A stretch of 64,000 bases of DNA from Planctomycetota bacterium (GCA_014584345.1 JACTNB010000016.1:62001-126000), one strand, 5' to 3'. Shown: positions 36,019 to 48,707, counted from the stretch's first letter. The notes: a model not told the origin generated them from the sequence alone. Made by a program: numbers and translations.

Positions 36019-36948
36019 ATGCAACGTCGAGACTGGTTGAAACAAACGGGACTGATCGGTCTCTCCGCCCTGTCCGCCGCGAGCCTGGGAGGCTCCGTCG
36101 ATGCGGCTCCGGTTCCCGCGGATTCGTCGGTGCGTCCCTCGAAAATGAAATTGTCACTGGCGGCCTATTCCTTCAATCGGGAACTCCCACGCAACTGGCC
36201 CACGCCCCGCCCGCATGAAGCCCGCATGACGCTGCTCGACTTTATCGATTTCTGTGCCGAGTTGAACCTGGATGCCTGCGAGCTGACCAGTTATTACTTT
36301 CCGACCGAGATTACTCCCGAGTATCTGGCGACAATAAAAAGTCGAACTTTTCTGCAGGGGCTGGATATCTCCGGGACCGCGATCAGCAATGATTTCTGTC
36401 TCGCTCCCGGATCCGCGCGCGACGAGCAACTCAAACAGACTCGGCAATGGATCGATTATTCCGCGGCGATGGGAGCACCCGTCATCCGCATCTTCGCGGG
36501 AAAACAGCAATCCGGGCAATCCTTCGAGCAGGCCGTCGAACTGTGTGCCGCCGGCATCAACGAATCCGTCCAGTATGCTGCCACCAAAGGGGTCTGCCTG
36601 GCTCTCGAAAATCATGGAGGCATCACCGCCACGCCCGAACAGATGCTCAAAATCATCGAGCAGGTGGCCCCCTCCCCCTATTTCGGCGTGAACTTCGATT
36701 CCGGGAACTTTCGCACCACCGACCCGTACGGCGATCTCGAAAAAATCGCACCACTGGCAATCAACGCCCAAGTCAAGGTCGAGATGTTCGCCGATGGGCA
36801 ACTTACGCCGACCGATCTGTCCCGTGTGATCAAGATCTTGAAGCAGGCAGGTTATCGCGGCTATGTCGTGCTGGAATACGAAGCCCAGGATGATCCGCGC
36901 ACCGCGATCCCCGGTTACATCGATCAACTTCGTGAACTGATTGCCTGA
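36019..36948 (+). CDS. Tat-exported sugar phosphate isomerase/epimerase-like protein
   Basis: This 309-residue protein starts with a twin-arginine signal (MQRRDWLKQTG, hydrophobic to about 30). A TIM-barrel of the xylose isomerase-like / AP endonuclease 2 family follows. Metal-ligand candidates are the Glu of LALENHGG near 190, the Asp and Asn of VNFDSGNF near 220, and the Glu of VLEYEAQDDP near 290. Such exported proteins are frequent in planctomycetes; the substrate is likely a sugar or polyol but unknown. It ends 12 bases before folP, so the two genes probably share a transcript. Confidence 0.85.
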   Translation: MQRRDWLKQTGLIGLSALSAASLGGSVDAAPVPADSSVRPSKMKLSLAAYSFNRELPRNWPTPRPHEARMTLLDFIDFCAELNLDACELTSYYFPTEITPEYLATIKSRTFLQGLDISGTAISNDFCLAPGSARDEQLKQTRQWIDYSAAMGAPVIRIFAGKQQSGQSFEQAVELCAAGINESVQYAATKGVCLALENHGGITATPEQMLKIIEQVAPSPYFGVNFDSGNFRTTDPYGDLEKIAPLAINAQVKVEMFADGQLTPTDLSRVIKILKQAGYRGYVVLEYEAQDDPRTAIPGYIDQLRELIA

Positions 36949-36960
36949 AACCGAGTTCTT

Positions 36961-37848
36961 ATGTCCACACCCGCCGTGCCTCTCCTCCCGTGGACTTTTG
37001 GCCGTCGCGCCTATCGGCTGGGGGAGGCTCCGCTGATCATGGGGATCGTGAATATCACTCCCGACAGCTTTTCCGACGGCGGGCAGTTTCTGGATGTCGA
37101 GCGTGCCGTCGCGCATGCCCTGCAATTGGCGGAACAGGGAGCCGATATCCTCGATCTGGGAGGGGAATCGACCCGCCCCAATGCAACTCCCGTCTCGCTC
37201 GAGGAAGAACTGGCCCGCGTGTTGCCCGTGGTGGAACAACTCGCCTCGCGCACGGAAGTTCCCCTGTCCATCGATACTACCAAGGCGGAAGTGGCTCGGC
37301 GCTGTCTGGACGCGGGGGCTGAGATCATCAATGATATTTCCGGCCTGACCTTCGACCCCGAGATGCCCGCCGTTTGCAGCGACTATCAGGCAGGTATCGT
37401 CTGCATGCATATCCAGGGAACCCCCCAGACTATGCAGCTCAATCCCACCTACCAGGATTGCGTGCGGGACATTCACGACTGGCTACAGGCCCGGCTGGAA
37501 TTTCTCGAATCGCGCGGGATCCCTTCCGAACGAACCGTGATCGATCCAGGCATCGGATTTGGCAAAACAGCCGAGCACAATGTGACGCTGCTGGCATCAA
37601 TTCGGCAATTTCGCCAACTGGGACGGCCCGTTCTGGTGGGGCATTCCCGCAAGGGGTTTTTGAAAAAAGTGCTGGGCCGCGACCTGGATGAACGACTCGC
37701 CGGTACCATCGGCGTGGCAATCGCCCTCGCCACGCAGCATACCGATATCATCCGCGTGCACGATGTCGCCGCCGTGCAAGATGCCCTCCGCGCCTGGCGG
37801 ACCGTGATGCAGCAAGTCCCCGCCGAATTTCCACACGGCAGCCTTTGA
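36961..37848 (+). CDS. folP: Dihydropteroate synthase
   Basis: FolP joins 4-aminobenzoate to dihydropterin pyrophosphate in folate synthesis. The 295-residue product shows MGIVNITPDSFSDGG near residue 28, DLGGESTRP near 64, SIDTTKAEVA near 103, IINDISGL, and the late DPGIGFGKT and VGHSRKGFL. Length is normal. It follows the isomerase-like gene by 12 bases. Since this genome also uses H4MPT, folP marks that the folate branch is present too. Confidence 0.95.
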   Translation: MSTPAVPLLPWTFGRRAYRLGEAPLIMGIVNITPDSFSDGGQFLDVERAVAHALQLAEQGADILDLGGESTRPNATPVSLEEELARVLPVVEQLASRTEVPLSIDTTKAEVARRCLDAGAEIINDISGLTFDPEMPAVCSDYQAGIVCMHIQGTPQTMQLNPTYQDCVRDIHDWLQARLEFLESRGIPSERTVIDPGIGFGKTAEHNVTLLASIRQFRQLGRPVLVGHSRKGFLKKVLGRDLDERLAGTIGVAIALATQHTDIIRVHDVAAVQDALRAWRTVMQQVPAEFPHGSL

Positions 37849-38150
37849 TGCCGCGCGTGGCAACGGATCGGTAAGAGCGAACCGCGTATCATTCCGAAAT
37901 AAATGGCCGCTGACTTTGCCACATCAGCCACAATACAGCCTCCGGTGAATGCACCCTGCGTCTGTCAAAGCGGACCGTATGGCAACCGATATTCCGCGAC
38001 TGGGATTCTGCTTGTCAGCAATGTGGGTGTATTATTGGCTAAATTAGGACGAACGGTGCAATCAGACACTTCGCCGTGACTGCCAAGTCGTATCATTTGG
38101 ATGAGAATGTAACCCGGACGGCGCATCAACTTTTCCGTAGTCTGCTCGCC
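37849..38150. other. Gap without a recognised feature
   Basis: About 300 bases between folP and the next gene. I see no open frame with coding character, no terminator with a T-run and no clear promoter. AT content rises towards the end, as expected for a promoter region. Confidence 0.5.
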
Positions 38151-38993
38151 ATGAAGCGTATTCATGTCCTTGTGATTCTATGCGGCATGCTGAATCCGCC
38201 TCCGCTGTTTGCACAAACAGGTCTCTCTGGCGATCCGTCGGCAATTAAATTCGGTACGCTCACAGGGCGGTTTCTTTACGACGGTATCCCACCGAAATCC
38301 GTGTCGGCTTCCCGATTCGACACCATTGACCTTAATACTCCCTTGTCTCGCGACCCAACGGGCAGGGTTTCCGGCGTGGAACTCGCATACCGTGAGTATT
38401 TGCAGAGGGGCATGCGTCCCAGAACCCTCGACGATTCCTTGCTGGTTGGCAAGGATCAAGGTGTTGCCAACGTGCTGTTATTCGTCACGAGCGTAGATAT
38501 TCCAATTCCCGCCATGAAACCATCGGGAGAAAAGCCCACGGTTCTGCACATCAGGGATGGTCAGTTCATGCCTCGTGTCATGGCAGTTACTGTCAACCAT
38601 ATGCTTGAAATCAAGAATGCCGATGCCGTGAGCTTTGGCTTTCATCTGCAGATGGTTCGCAATGCATCCGTGAATGTGCAGGTGGCAGCGAATTCAACGA
38701 AACAGTTCGTATTTTCGAATCCTGAAAAACTGCCGCTCCCTTTTCGATCCGATCAGCAGATCTGGGCGACGGGCTTCCTCTTCGTTCACGATAATCCCTA
38801 CTTCGCGGTCTCATCGCCGCAGGGGACGTTTACCATTTCGAACCTGCCGCCAGGCGAATGGGAATTTCGGGCCTGGCACGAAAAGGCAGGATATCTGAAG
38901 GCTTGGCCAATGGGACGATTCAATTTCGAGATCACAGCCGGCACCAACGACCTGGGAGACGTGCAACTGTCCGCCGACCTGTTCCACGAATAG
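38151..38993 (+). CDS. Exported beta-rich protein, methylamine utilisation/cupredoxin-like
   Basis: This 280-residue protein has a signal peptide (1-22, ending PLFAQ). The body resembles planctomycete proteins annotated as methylamine utilisation or cupredoxin-like, with a first beta-sandwich (KFGTLTGRFLYDGIPPK), a central domain (HIRDGQFMPRVMAVTVNHML), and a terminal carboxypeptidase-regulatory-like sandwich (GTFTISNLPPGEWEFRAWHE). No complete Cys/Met type 1 copper site is visible, so copper binding is doubtful. The start at 38151 is chosen for the signal peptide. The weaker codon bias than in neighbours suggests low expression or recent acquisition. Confidence 0.65.
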   Translation: MKRIHVLVILCGMLNPPPLFAQTGLSGDPSAIKFGTLTGRFLYDGIPPKSVSASRFDTIDLNTPLSRDPTGRVSGVELAYREYLQRGMRPRTLDDSLLVGKDQGVANVLLFVTSVDIPIPAMKPSGEKPTVLHIRDGQFMPRVMAVTVNHMLEIKNADAVSFGFHLQMVRNASVNVQVAANSTKQFVFSNPEKLPLPFRSDQQIWATGFLFVHDNPYFAVSSPQGTFTISNLPPGEWEFRAWHEKAGYLKAWPMGRFNFEITAGTNDLGDVQLSADLFHE

Positions 38994-39065
38994 CTCTCTT
39001 CGTCTTCGATAAAGCGGTCTCCCCCGGCGTACAGTCGCGGCCGAAACAGCGATTTTCGATTGGTG

Positions 39066-39113
39066 TATAATTCCTCTTGATTGCCTCCAGACTTACGCTA
39101 AAATTTTGGCGTA
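39066..39113 (+). promoter_or_regulatory. blaI promoter element and operator-like palindrome
   Basis: TATAAT at 39066-39071 fits a -10 box, but no good -35 is evident. From 39094 to 39113, TACGCTAAAATTTTGGCGTA is a 20-bp palindrome with one mismatched pair. It lies about 25 bases downstream of the -10 and 28 bases before the proposed start codon. BlaI-family repressors bind dyads of this size near their own promoters, so this is a good candidate autoregulatory operator. Confidence 0.65.
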
Positions 39114-39140
39114 TCGTGTGTATTGCACAAGGAAGACCAG

Positions 39141-39524
39141 TTGTCCAAGCAAGTCGAACTAAGCCGGCGCGAACGGCAAATCATGGATGCCCTTTATCAA
39201 CGGGGTGAAGCGACGGTTGTGCAAATTCAGCAGGATCTTCCCAAGCCGCCAACCACTACAGCGATACGAACAATGCTTCGGATTCTCATGGAAAAGGATC
39301 TGGTTAAACGCCGTAAACAAAGCCGGGAGTATATTTATCGTCCCGCCTTGTCCCGCCGCCCGATGGGAATTCGTGCGTTGAAACATGTCGTACAGACATT
39401 CTTCAATGGATCCTTCAAACAAGCCTTGGCCGCCCAGCTTGCCAGCGGGGATGAACAATTGACGGACGAGGAATTGACGGAAATAGTCCAACTGATCCGC
39501 ACCTCGCGGGAAAAGGGAAACTAA
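39141..39524 (+). CDS. BlaI/MecI/CopY-family transcriptional repressor
   Basis: This protein of about 127 residues has an N-terminal winged helix (ELSRRERQIMDALYQRGEATV, then TTTAIRTMLRILMEKDLV) and a C-terminal dimerisation helix. That is the BlaI/MecI pattern. In known systems the paired membrane peptidase BlaR1 cleaves the repressor on signal. The start is TTG at 39141, with GGAAG five bases upstream; an in-frame TTG at 39123 is the alternative. The next gene, two bases after the stop, encodes a BlaR1-type peptidase, so they form an operon. Confidence 0.9.
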   Translation: MSKQVELSRRERQIMDALYQRGEATVVQIQQDLPKPPTTTAIRTMLRILMEKDLVKRRKQSREYIYRPALSRRPMGIRALKHVVQTFFNGSFKQALAAQLASGDEQLTDEELTEIVQLIRTSREKGN

Positions 39525-39526
39525 AA

Positions 39527-41479
39527 ATGGTGCATCTCCCGAGCCTGGAATTACTGCCCTGGCTGACAAGCCTGATTCTGGAAGCGACGATCAAGACGAG
39601 CATCACTCTGGTGGGCGTGCTGCTCGCGATGAGGTGGATGAAACACACCAGGCCCGCGGTGCGCCATTGTGTACTGGTGGTCGCTATCGTCGCTATTACA
39701 TTCATCCCCCTGGCGTCCTACTTTCTTCCCCCGTGGAATTCAGCACCACTGGCCGAACAGTTCACATTTCTCGTCGACAATTCACCGAACAGTCCCCAAA
39801 AGCCCGCGTTATTCTCCACGGCGCATGCCTTCCCACGCATTGCCGCGAATTCAAGCCCCCCACCCGCGGCAGGCGGGGAACCAATGTATTTCCAGGTCGC
39901 CCCCGGTTCTGCGGCTCGGGCAGAATCCCTGAACACTCTCTCGCACATCCCGGATTTCTCGTCGGAAATATTGCGAACGGGATTCGCTGCTCTCTGGCTG
40001 GCAGGAGTGCTCACATTATTGATGATTCTGGTCGTGATGCGGATTCGGATTGTGTTGTTATCCCGTCAAGGCAATGTCGTTCACAGTGGTTTTCTATTCG
40101 ATACCTTGCAGGCATGTTGTCTGCAACTGGGATATCGAAGGCAGGTCCGTCTGCTGATCGATGACCTGCAGCAGGCCCCGATGACGTTCGGGGTGGTACG
40201 TCCTGTCATAGTACTCCCCGGCAACGCCGTGGAATGGTCTACCACGCATCTGCGCAGCGCGTTGCTTCACGAACTGGGTCATATTTGCCGCGGAGATTGT
40301 CTGACTCAAATGCTAGTGCATCTTGCCTGCATCCTGAACTGGTTCAATCCGCTCGTCTGGATCCTGGCCCGCAGGATTCATATTGAACGGGAACAAGCCT
40401 GTGACGACTTTGTCTTGCGAAACGGAATTCGGGCCTCCGATTACGCCGAACAACTTATCGGCCTCGTCTCGCAGAACCAGCATTGTTTCGGGCCTGTTTC
40501 CGCATTGATTTCCATGGCGGATCACTCTGGGTTTGCACAACGGTTGAAGGCAATCCTCAACGCCCCCCAGGCACGACCTCCACTGGGACGCCAGACAATT
40601 CAATCCATCGTGTTGACATTTGCAGCGATCACCCTGTTACTGAGTACGGCCAACTTCTCGTTTTCACAATCCGCGCAAGAACAGGCACCTCCGGCCCCCC
40701 CTCAGGAAACTCTGAATTGCAGCACGCCCCTGAAGCCGGATGATTCAAACTTAGCAGCGCCGGCGCAGGAGCGCGAGTCACGGCAGGCTTCCCAGCCATC
40801 CCTGAATTCCATTTCTCCCCCGCTGCGTCTGGAGAGTCGCTGTTTGAATATCGTCTTCGCGCATGATCCTGGTCGGGGGCAATACGATGGCGTCGTGGGA
40901 AGTCGAACCGATATCTGGAATTTTGTCGATCTCGGAACGACAGCCGTCGACTTCACCAGATACAGTGATGCCACCCCCAGTTCGGCACGCCTGCGGATCA
41001 CTCGGCACGATGGAGAATGGGGGATTTCCAACCAGACCGGTATTTTTCACGGATACATTTACCACAACTGCCAATGCGTGGACCTGGAAACTCAAGTGCT
41101 TGATCTAGCGGCTGGAAAGTACACTGCTTACGTGTTTGCGCATGGGGATGCCCCCAACCAGAATGCCGAAATAGAGTTAAAGGTCGGAAATCAGTCAATC
41201 GGCCGCAAGGCAACGGCAAACGATGGCACCTGGGATTTTCGGACACAACCCTATCGCGAGGGGTTGCAGTACGTCCGCTTTGAATTTGAGGTCCGGGAAG
41301 GCGAGAACATTACATTTATCAGCCATCGTGCCGGTAGCGACTATTCCATGTTCAATGCCATTCAAATCGTCCCTCGCCAGGGTTCTGCTTCGGGCAGCAC
41401 TTCTGGAGTAAACGGTCTCCGTCGGGCAGCCCCACGTGGCGTTTTTTCCCAGGAGCCGACTGGCGCGGGGGGGGCTTGA
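39527..41479 (+). CDS. BlaR1-type M56 membrane metallopeptidase with non-canonical sensor domain
   Basis: This 650-residue protein begins with four membrane segments (about 10-35, 45-65, 155-175, 365-385). The cytoplasmic peptidase domain between the last two holds HELGH near residue 247 and REQACDDFV near 288. That is the BlaR1/MecR1 layout. The extracellular C-terminus (from about 430) should be a penicillin-binding domain, but no SxxK or KTG motif is visible. Instead it is a beta-rich, galactose-binding-like domain of about 170 residues (GSRTDIWNFVDLGTTAVDF, YVRFEFEVREGENITF). It likely senses something other than a beta-lactam. It is translationally close to the repressor gene. Confidence 0.85.
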   Translation: MVHLPSLELLPWLTSLILEATIKTSITLVGVLLAMRWMKHTRPAVRHCVLVVAIVAITFIPLASYFLPPWNSAPLAEQFTFLVDNSPNSPQKPALFSTAHAFPRIAANSSPPPAAGGEPMYFQVAPGSAARAESLNTLSHIPDFSSEILRTGFAALWLAGVLTLLMILVVMRIRIVLLSRQGNVVHSGFLFDTLQACCLQLGYRRQVRLLIDDLQQAPMTFGVVRPVIVLPGNAVEWSTTHLRSALLHELGHICRGDCLTQMLVHLACILNWFNPLVWILARRIHIEREQACDDFVLRNGIRASDYAEQLIGLVSQNQHCFGPVSALISMADHSGFAQRLKAILNAPQARPPLGRQTIQSIVLTFAAITLLLSTANFSFSQSAQEQAPPAPPQETLNCSTPLKPDDSNLAAPAQERESRQASQPSLNSISPPLRLESRCLNIVFAHDPGRGQYDGVVGSRTDIWNFVDLGTTAVDFTRYSDATPSSARLRITRHDGEWGISNQTGIFHGYIYHNCQCVDLETQVLDLAAGKYTAYVFAHGDAPNQNAEIELKVGNQSIGRKATANDGTWDFRTQPYREGLQYVRFEFEVREGENITFISHRAGSDYSMFNAIQIVPRQGSASGSTSGVNGLRRAAPRGVFSQEPTGAGGA

Positions 41480-41708
41480 GGGGCTTTCCTATCCGTTCCC
41501 CGGCAGGGCGTTAAAATCGCTGCAATCCGCATGGAGACCTGGACTTGCCTGTTCGGCCCGGATTTTGTGGCAATGATTTGATTCCCGCGTGCAATAGGGG
41601 CCGAAGCCTGTCATAATCGCGGGGGGAAGCTCACCCTGGGACGCGCTGCGGATGCGTCCGAACCTGGCCGTTTCTGCCTGATAATTACGCTTCGGAAAGT
41701 TCAACCTC

Positions 41709-42185
41709 ATGGGGAAATGGAACGCGTTTCTGGTTTCGCTGATTCCTGCCGGGCTGGCGGGGTATCTGTGCTATCTGCTGGTCACCATCGGCCTGCCTGC
41801 CGCCGAGGACATGGGCACGATGTTCTGGGGACCGTTGGGGGCGGGTTTTCTGGGGTGCGTGATGTGTCTGCTGGCACCGTTTGGCATTGCGATTTTTGTC
41901 CCGTCATCCCCCAAGCAGGCAGCCGTCGATCACAAATCCGCAGAGCCGGAAGAAGAGGAAGAGGATTTTGATTCCAGCGAGTCCGATTCCTTCGAGTCGG
42001 GGGGAGACGAGTACGAAGAGAGCGAGGAAGCGGACGACGATCTCGATTTTGGTTCCGACGATGATTTCGAGCACGATACGTCCTCGGAATTCGAATCGAT
42101 GGAAATCGACGCGGACGAATTCAGCGACGAATTCGATGCATTCAGCGACGACGATTTCGAAGACGACGACGAGAAACGTGGCTGA
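41709..42185 (+). CDS. Small membrane protein with highly acidic tail
   Basis: I do not recognise this 158-residue protein. Two membrane helices (about 5-30 and 37-64) are followed from residue 75 to the end by a tail in which about half the residues are Asp or Glu, with many Ser and Phe between. Such tails are usually disordered and can bind cations or basic proteins. The orientation is unknown. It precedes the MoxR gene by 217 bases on the same strand. No homologous family can be named. Confidence 0.7.
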   Translation: MGKWNAFLVSLIPAGLAGYLCYLLVTIGLPAAEDMGTMFWGPLGAGFLGCVMCLLAPFGIAIFVPSSPKQAAVDHKSAEPEEEEEDFDSSESDSFESGGDEYEESEEADDDLDFGSDDDFEHDTSSEFESMEIDADEFSDEFDAFSDDDFEDDDEKRG

Positions 42186-42402
42186 GACTGTTTCCCAGGG
42201 AATCGAGGCATCGCTTGGACGACGGAGGTATGGGCGAGGAAGCTGCGATCGCGAGGCCTGCTTGCCTGCCTCACATCGACTGGACTGGATATCAACCGGG
42301 AGTGAACTTCTCCCCACGACTTTACTTGTGCTTCCCGCGCGCACGTTTCACAATGCGCGTTACCAATTGAGCCGTCCACCAGGGAATTGAGGGGAGAGTT
42401 TC

Positions 42403-43344
42403 GTGGAGAGCGATGCATATGTGGCGATTGGCAATCTGGTTGATCACATCGGCAGAGTGCTTCTTGGGAAGGAACAGACCGTTCGCCTGGCAGTGACGGC
42501 CCTGCTGGCACAGGGGCATTTGCTGATCGAGGATGCGCCCGGCGTCGGCAAGACCTCGCTGGCCAAGGCACTTGCCATGAGCCTGAATTGCAAATTCACG
42601 CGACTGCAGTTCACCCCCGACCTGCTTCCCAGCGATATTCTGGGCACCACGATCTTTCTGCCGAATACGGGTGAATTCGAGTTTCGCGCCGGCCCGATTT
42701 TCACGAATATCCTGCTGGCGGACGAAATCAACCGGACCACGCCACGCACCCAAAGCGCGCTGCTGGAGGCCATGAGCGAGTCGCAGGTCTCCATCGACGG
42801 CGCAACGCATCCCCTGGCTCCCCCGTTTTTTGTGCTGGCGACACAAAATCCACACGAATTCGAGGGGACGTATCCCCTGCCCGAGAATCAGTTGGATCGC
42901 TTCATGCTCCGTATCGAAATCGGCTATCCCACCCTAAATACGGAAATGGAAGTATTGCGAACTCATCAACGGGGCGAACCGGTCGAACGAACGCAATCCG
43001 TGATGAACAAGGATCAACTGCTCGAGTTGCAGCAGCGCGCGCGGGAAGTACGCGTGGATGATGGTATTCACCAGTATATAGTGGAAATCGTGCACTCCAC
43101 CCGCGAGCACGAGGAACTGGCATTGGGGGTCAGCACGCGGGGCGCGGTGACGATGATGCACGCGGCACAAGCGTATGCGATGGTGAATGGACGAGATTAC
43201 ATCATTCCGGACGATATCAAGGAGTTGGCTGTCCCGGTATTCGCTCATCGCGTGGTGGTTGGTGGCATTATACGGGAATCGCATCGTCAGCGCGCCAGCA
43301 GCATCATTTCGCAAATTGTTTCGAGCATTGCGGTTCCCGTATGA
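42403..43344 (+). CDS. MoxR-family AAA+ ATPase
   Basis: This 313-residue ATPase has Walker A (APGVGKTSLAKAL near 47), Walker B (LLADEINRTTP near 104) and sensor 1 (LATQNPHEFEGTYPLPE). MoxR proteins act as chaperone-like activators, often with DUF58 and von Willebrand A partners. Here no such partner follows, which is unusual. The start is GTG at 42403, with GGGGAG six bases upstream. Downstream, 43345-43787 holds repeat copy C and no supported gene. Confidence 0.92.
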   Translation: MESDAYVAIGNLVDHIGRVLLGKEQTVRLAVTALLAQGHLLIEDAPGVGKTSLAKALAMSLNCKFTRLQFTPDLLPSDILGTTIFLPNTGEFEFRAGPIFTNILLADEINRTTPRTQSALLEAMSESQVSIDGATHPLAPPFFVLATQNPHEFEGTYPLPENQLDRFMLRIEIGYPTLNTEMEVLRTHQRGEPVERTQSVMNKDQLLELQQRAREVRVDDGIHQYIVEIVHSTREHEELALGVSTRGAVTMMHAAQAYAMVNGRDYIIPDDIKELAVPVFAHRVVVGGIIRESHRQRASSIISQIVSSIAVPV

Positions 43345-43527
43345 GACATGATTCCGCGGACGGTTCGACAGGCCCGATAAATCCCCCCGTTTCACTGATT
43401 CCTATTCTTTATGCCAATTCTTGCGGTCGAGCAGAAAAAGTACTTCAAATTCGATCCGGAGATGTTTAGCATAAGGAGTTACGTCACGAGGGGACGTTTG
43501 CGGCTCCCCGATGGCTCCTCCCTGCGA

Positions 43528-43642
43528 GGCTGTGAATGTTTTGATTGCGAAGGCAACTTGCCACTCCAAATTGGGGTTCGGTTGTTGTGTGATAACGCAT
43601 AAATGGTACACACAGCGTACCCTACGAAAAATTCACAATCCC
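43528..43642. repeat. 110-bp inverted-end repeat family 1, copy C
   Basis: The left end GGCTGTGAATGTTTTGATTGC and right end CGAAAAATTCACAATCC are inverted. The interior contains CAACTTGCCAC, GGTTCGGTTG and AATGGTACACACAGCGTACC, matching copies A and B. It lies between moxR and a membrane-protein gene, both on the plus strand. Confidence 0.82.
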
Positions 43643-43787
43643 TGCGCGGGGATCGGTACGCGCCGGCTTGTATCATTCAAGACAAGCCGCTGGCGTGAGT
43701 GTTGATCTGCGTGCGCGGTTGAATGGACTGTTGTAGCTCCTCTCGTTTTTTTCTGGTCAAGAACGCCGCTGTTGCGAGTTCTGGTTT

Positions 43788-45194
<1,407 letters not shown>

Positions 45195-45234
45195 TCCAGG
45201 AAGGGCCGGGAACTCGCGGGAGCCCGGGTTCAGC

Positions 45235-45711
45235 ATGGTCCATTTTCTGTTGGGAGTCTCTCGCTTCTGCCTGACCCTCTGGTGTGGCGGGGCTTTCCTG
45301 TTCGTCTGGCTTACCGTGCGGGATATTCTGAGTGGGCAGTTTGAATCCGTCGTGCTGGATCAATTGCTGTTGAACCATTTCGCTGTGTTTTATTACTTCA
45401 GCTTTGGTTTCCTGCCGGTGGGGAGCGTTTTCCTGGGGGCAGTGGTCAGGCATCCGCGTTCCAGCTTTCACTCAAGGCTCGGTTTTGGTCTCGCGATGGG
45501 CGGGTTGATGGTCCTGTTGCTCGACTATTTTTTTGTCTTCAGCCCGCTACGGGACATGCTGCTTCCGATAGGAGCGCCCCGCCCACAGGGCTTCCGCGGG
45601 TATCACCGCCTTTCCGAATGCCTGAATGCACTGACGTTTCTGCTGAATCTGGCCGCCGCCGCGCTGCTGAATTTCAAGGCTGGACTCCGGGAACATCATA
45701 CGCTTGAATGA
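45235..45711 (+). CDS. Small four-helix membrane protein (DUF4149-like)
   Basis: This 158-residue protein has four predicted membrane helices. LTLWCGGAFLFVWLTVRDIL near residue 12 and the short loops resemble the DUF4149/TMEM205 type, a weak resemblance only. The frame opens at 45058, but this ATG follows the end of the previous gene and starts the hydrophobic part. The next gap, 45712-46024, has no supported gene. Confidence 0.65.
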   Translation: MVHFLLGVSRFCLTLWCGGAFLFVWLTVRDILSGQFESVVLDQLLLNHFAVFYYFSFGFLPVGSVFLGAVVRHPRSSFHSRLGFGLAMGGLMVLLLDYFFVFSPLRDMLLPIGAPRPQGFRGYHRLSECLNALTFLLNLAAAALLNFKAGLREHHTLE

Positions 45712-46024
45712 TCCCGCTGGTTTATTGCGTGATCGGCCTTCACCGGAAAAGCGAGGTGCTGCCGTGGCGGAAAAGCAGGGAGCTTCCGCGATAAGGGAAA
45801 TCGAGGGCGTGGTCGCGGTGCCAGCAGGAAGGAGGGAAGTCAGCAGGCGAAAAGCCGGGGTTTCCCATCCGCTGACTTGGTTTTGACGGCATAAGCATGT
45901 TAGACTGTGCGGATAGACATGTTATTGTGAACAAGGGTTCCCGCGAACGGATTCCCCTTTCGCTTCTTGTTTGCTTACGTGAGCATCTTCGATTCGAAAT
46001 CACCGTCAGGCACTGGTTGGCACG

Positions 46025-47914
<1,890 letters not shown>

Positions 47915-48008
47915 GTCGAGCACGGGCGGGAGCTACCGTCCATTTCTGGTGCGAGAAAACATTCGGATCGTCGGATCCAGACCAGCAGAAAAGTAGGCGG
48001 ATAGTTTT

Positions 48009-48707
48009 ATGATCGACTTGGTATTGTTGGCGATTTTGGGGATTGTTACCTGGTGCGTGGCCGCCGAGGGAGCCTGGGGCGCCAGCCTGACCTTGCTCTG
48101 CGTGATCTTTGCGGGGCTGCTAACCATGAATTTCTTCGAACCGGTCGCGGAACTGCTGCAGGCGAACGTCCCGCTCGGTCCCGGCTGGCGCAATCGCTGG
48201 GATTTCATTGCCTTCATGGGTCTGTTTATTCTGCTGGTCACACTGTTCCGACTGGGTACGGAGCAACTGATCCCCAGCTTTATGGAGGTACACCCCCTGG
48301 TGTTCGACGGTCTCCGCTGGGGGGCGGCGGCGTTAACCGGTTATGTTGCCATGGCGATTGTGCTCACCTCGCTGCACACGGCAAACCTGCCCCGTACCTT
48401 TCTGGGATTCGAACCGGAACGTGATAACTTTCTGGGCATGACGGCACCCGACCGGCAATGGCTGGGCTTCGTGCAGTATTTCACGGAAAACGCCTATGGT
48501 CACGGGCCGAAGGGGGCGGTCTTCGATGGCACCACAACAACCTTGGCCGATGGGCAACAGGTGCTACTTCCCTCCTTCGCGATCCGGTATGGATCGCGGC
48601 GGGAACAGTTCGGCACGGCCGGATCGGCGGCCCCTCTCGATAACGCCCCTGCTCCGGTGGTGGTGCCATCGGCTCCCGTTGCCGGGCCTGGTGGCGTGAA
48701 TCTGTAA
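48009..48707 (+). CDS. CvpA-family membrane protein
   Basis: This 232-residue protein has an N-terminal CvpA domain with four membrane helices (starting IDLVLLAILGIVTWCVAAEG) in the first 120 residues. A short soluble part and a Pro/Ala/Val-rich tail follow. CvpA in E. coli is needed for colicin V production and bile-salt resistance; its mechanism is unknown. The gene sits between the GspE-type ATPase and holB on the plus strand. Confidence 0.8.
   Translation: MIDLVLLAILGIVTWCVAAEGAWGASLTLLCVIFAGLLTMNFFEPVAELLQANVPLGPGWRNRWDFIAFMGLFILLVTLFRLGTEQLIPSFMEVHPLVFDGLRWGAAALTGYVAMAIVLTSLHTANLPRTFLGFEPERDNFLGMTAPDRQWLGFVQYFTENAYGHGPKGAVFDGTTTTLADGQQVLLPSFAIRYGSRREQFGTAGSAAPLDNAPAPVVVPSAPVAGPGGVNL

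Noticed and set aside
43411..43602. Small plus-strand frame before repeat copy C
   Set aside because: Its second half is the repeat itself and it lacks a ribosome binding site or homology.
45883..45906. Sigma-70 promoter (TTGACG and TAGACT) before the GspE-type gene
   Set aside because: The two boxes are only 12 bases apart, too close for a functional promoter.
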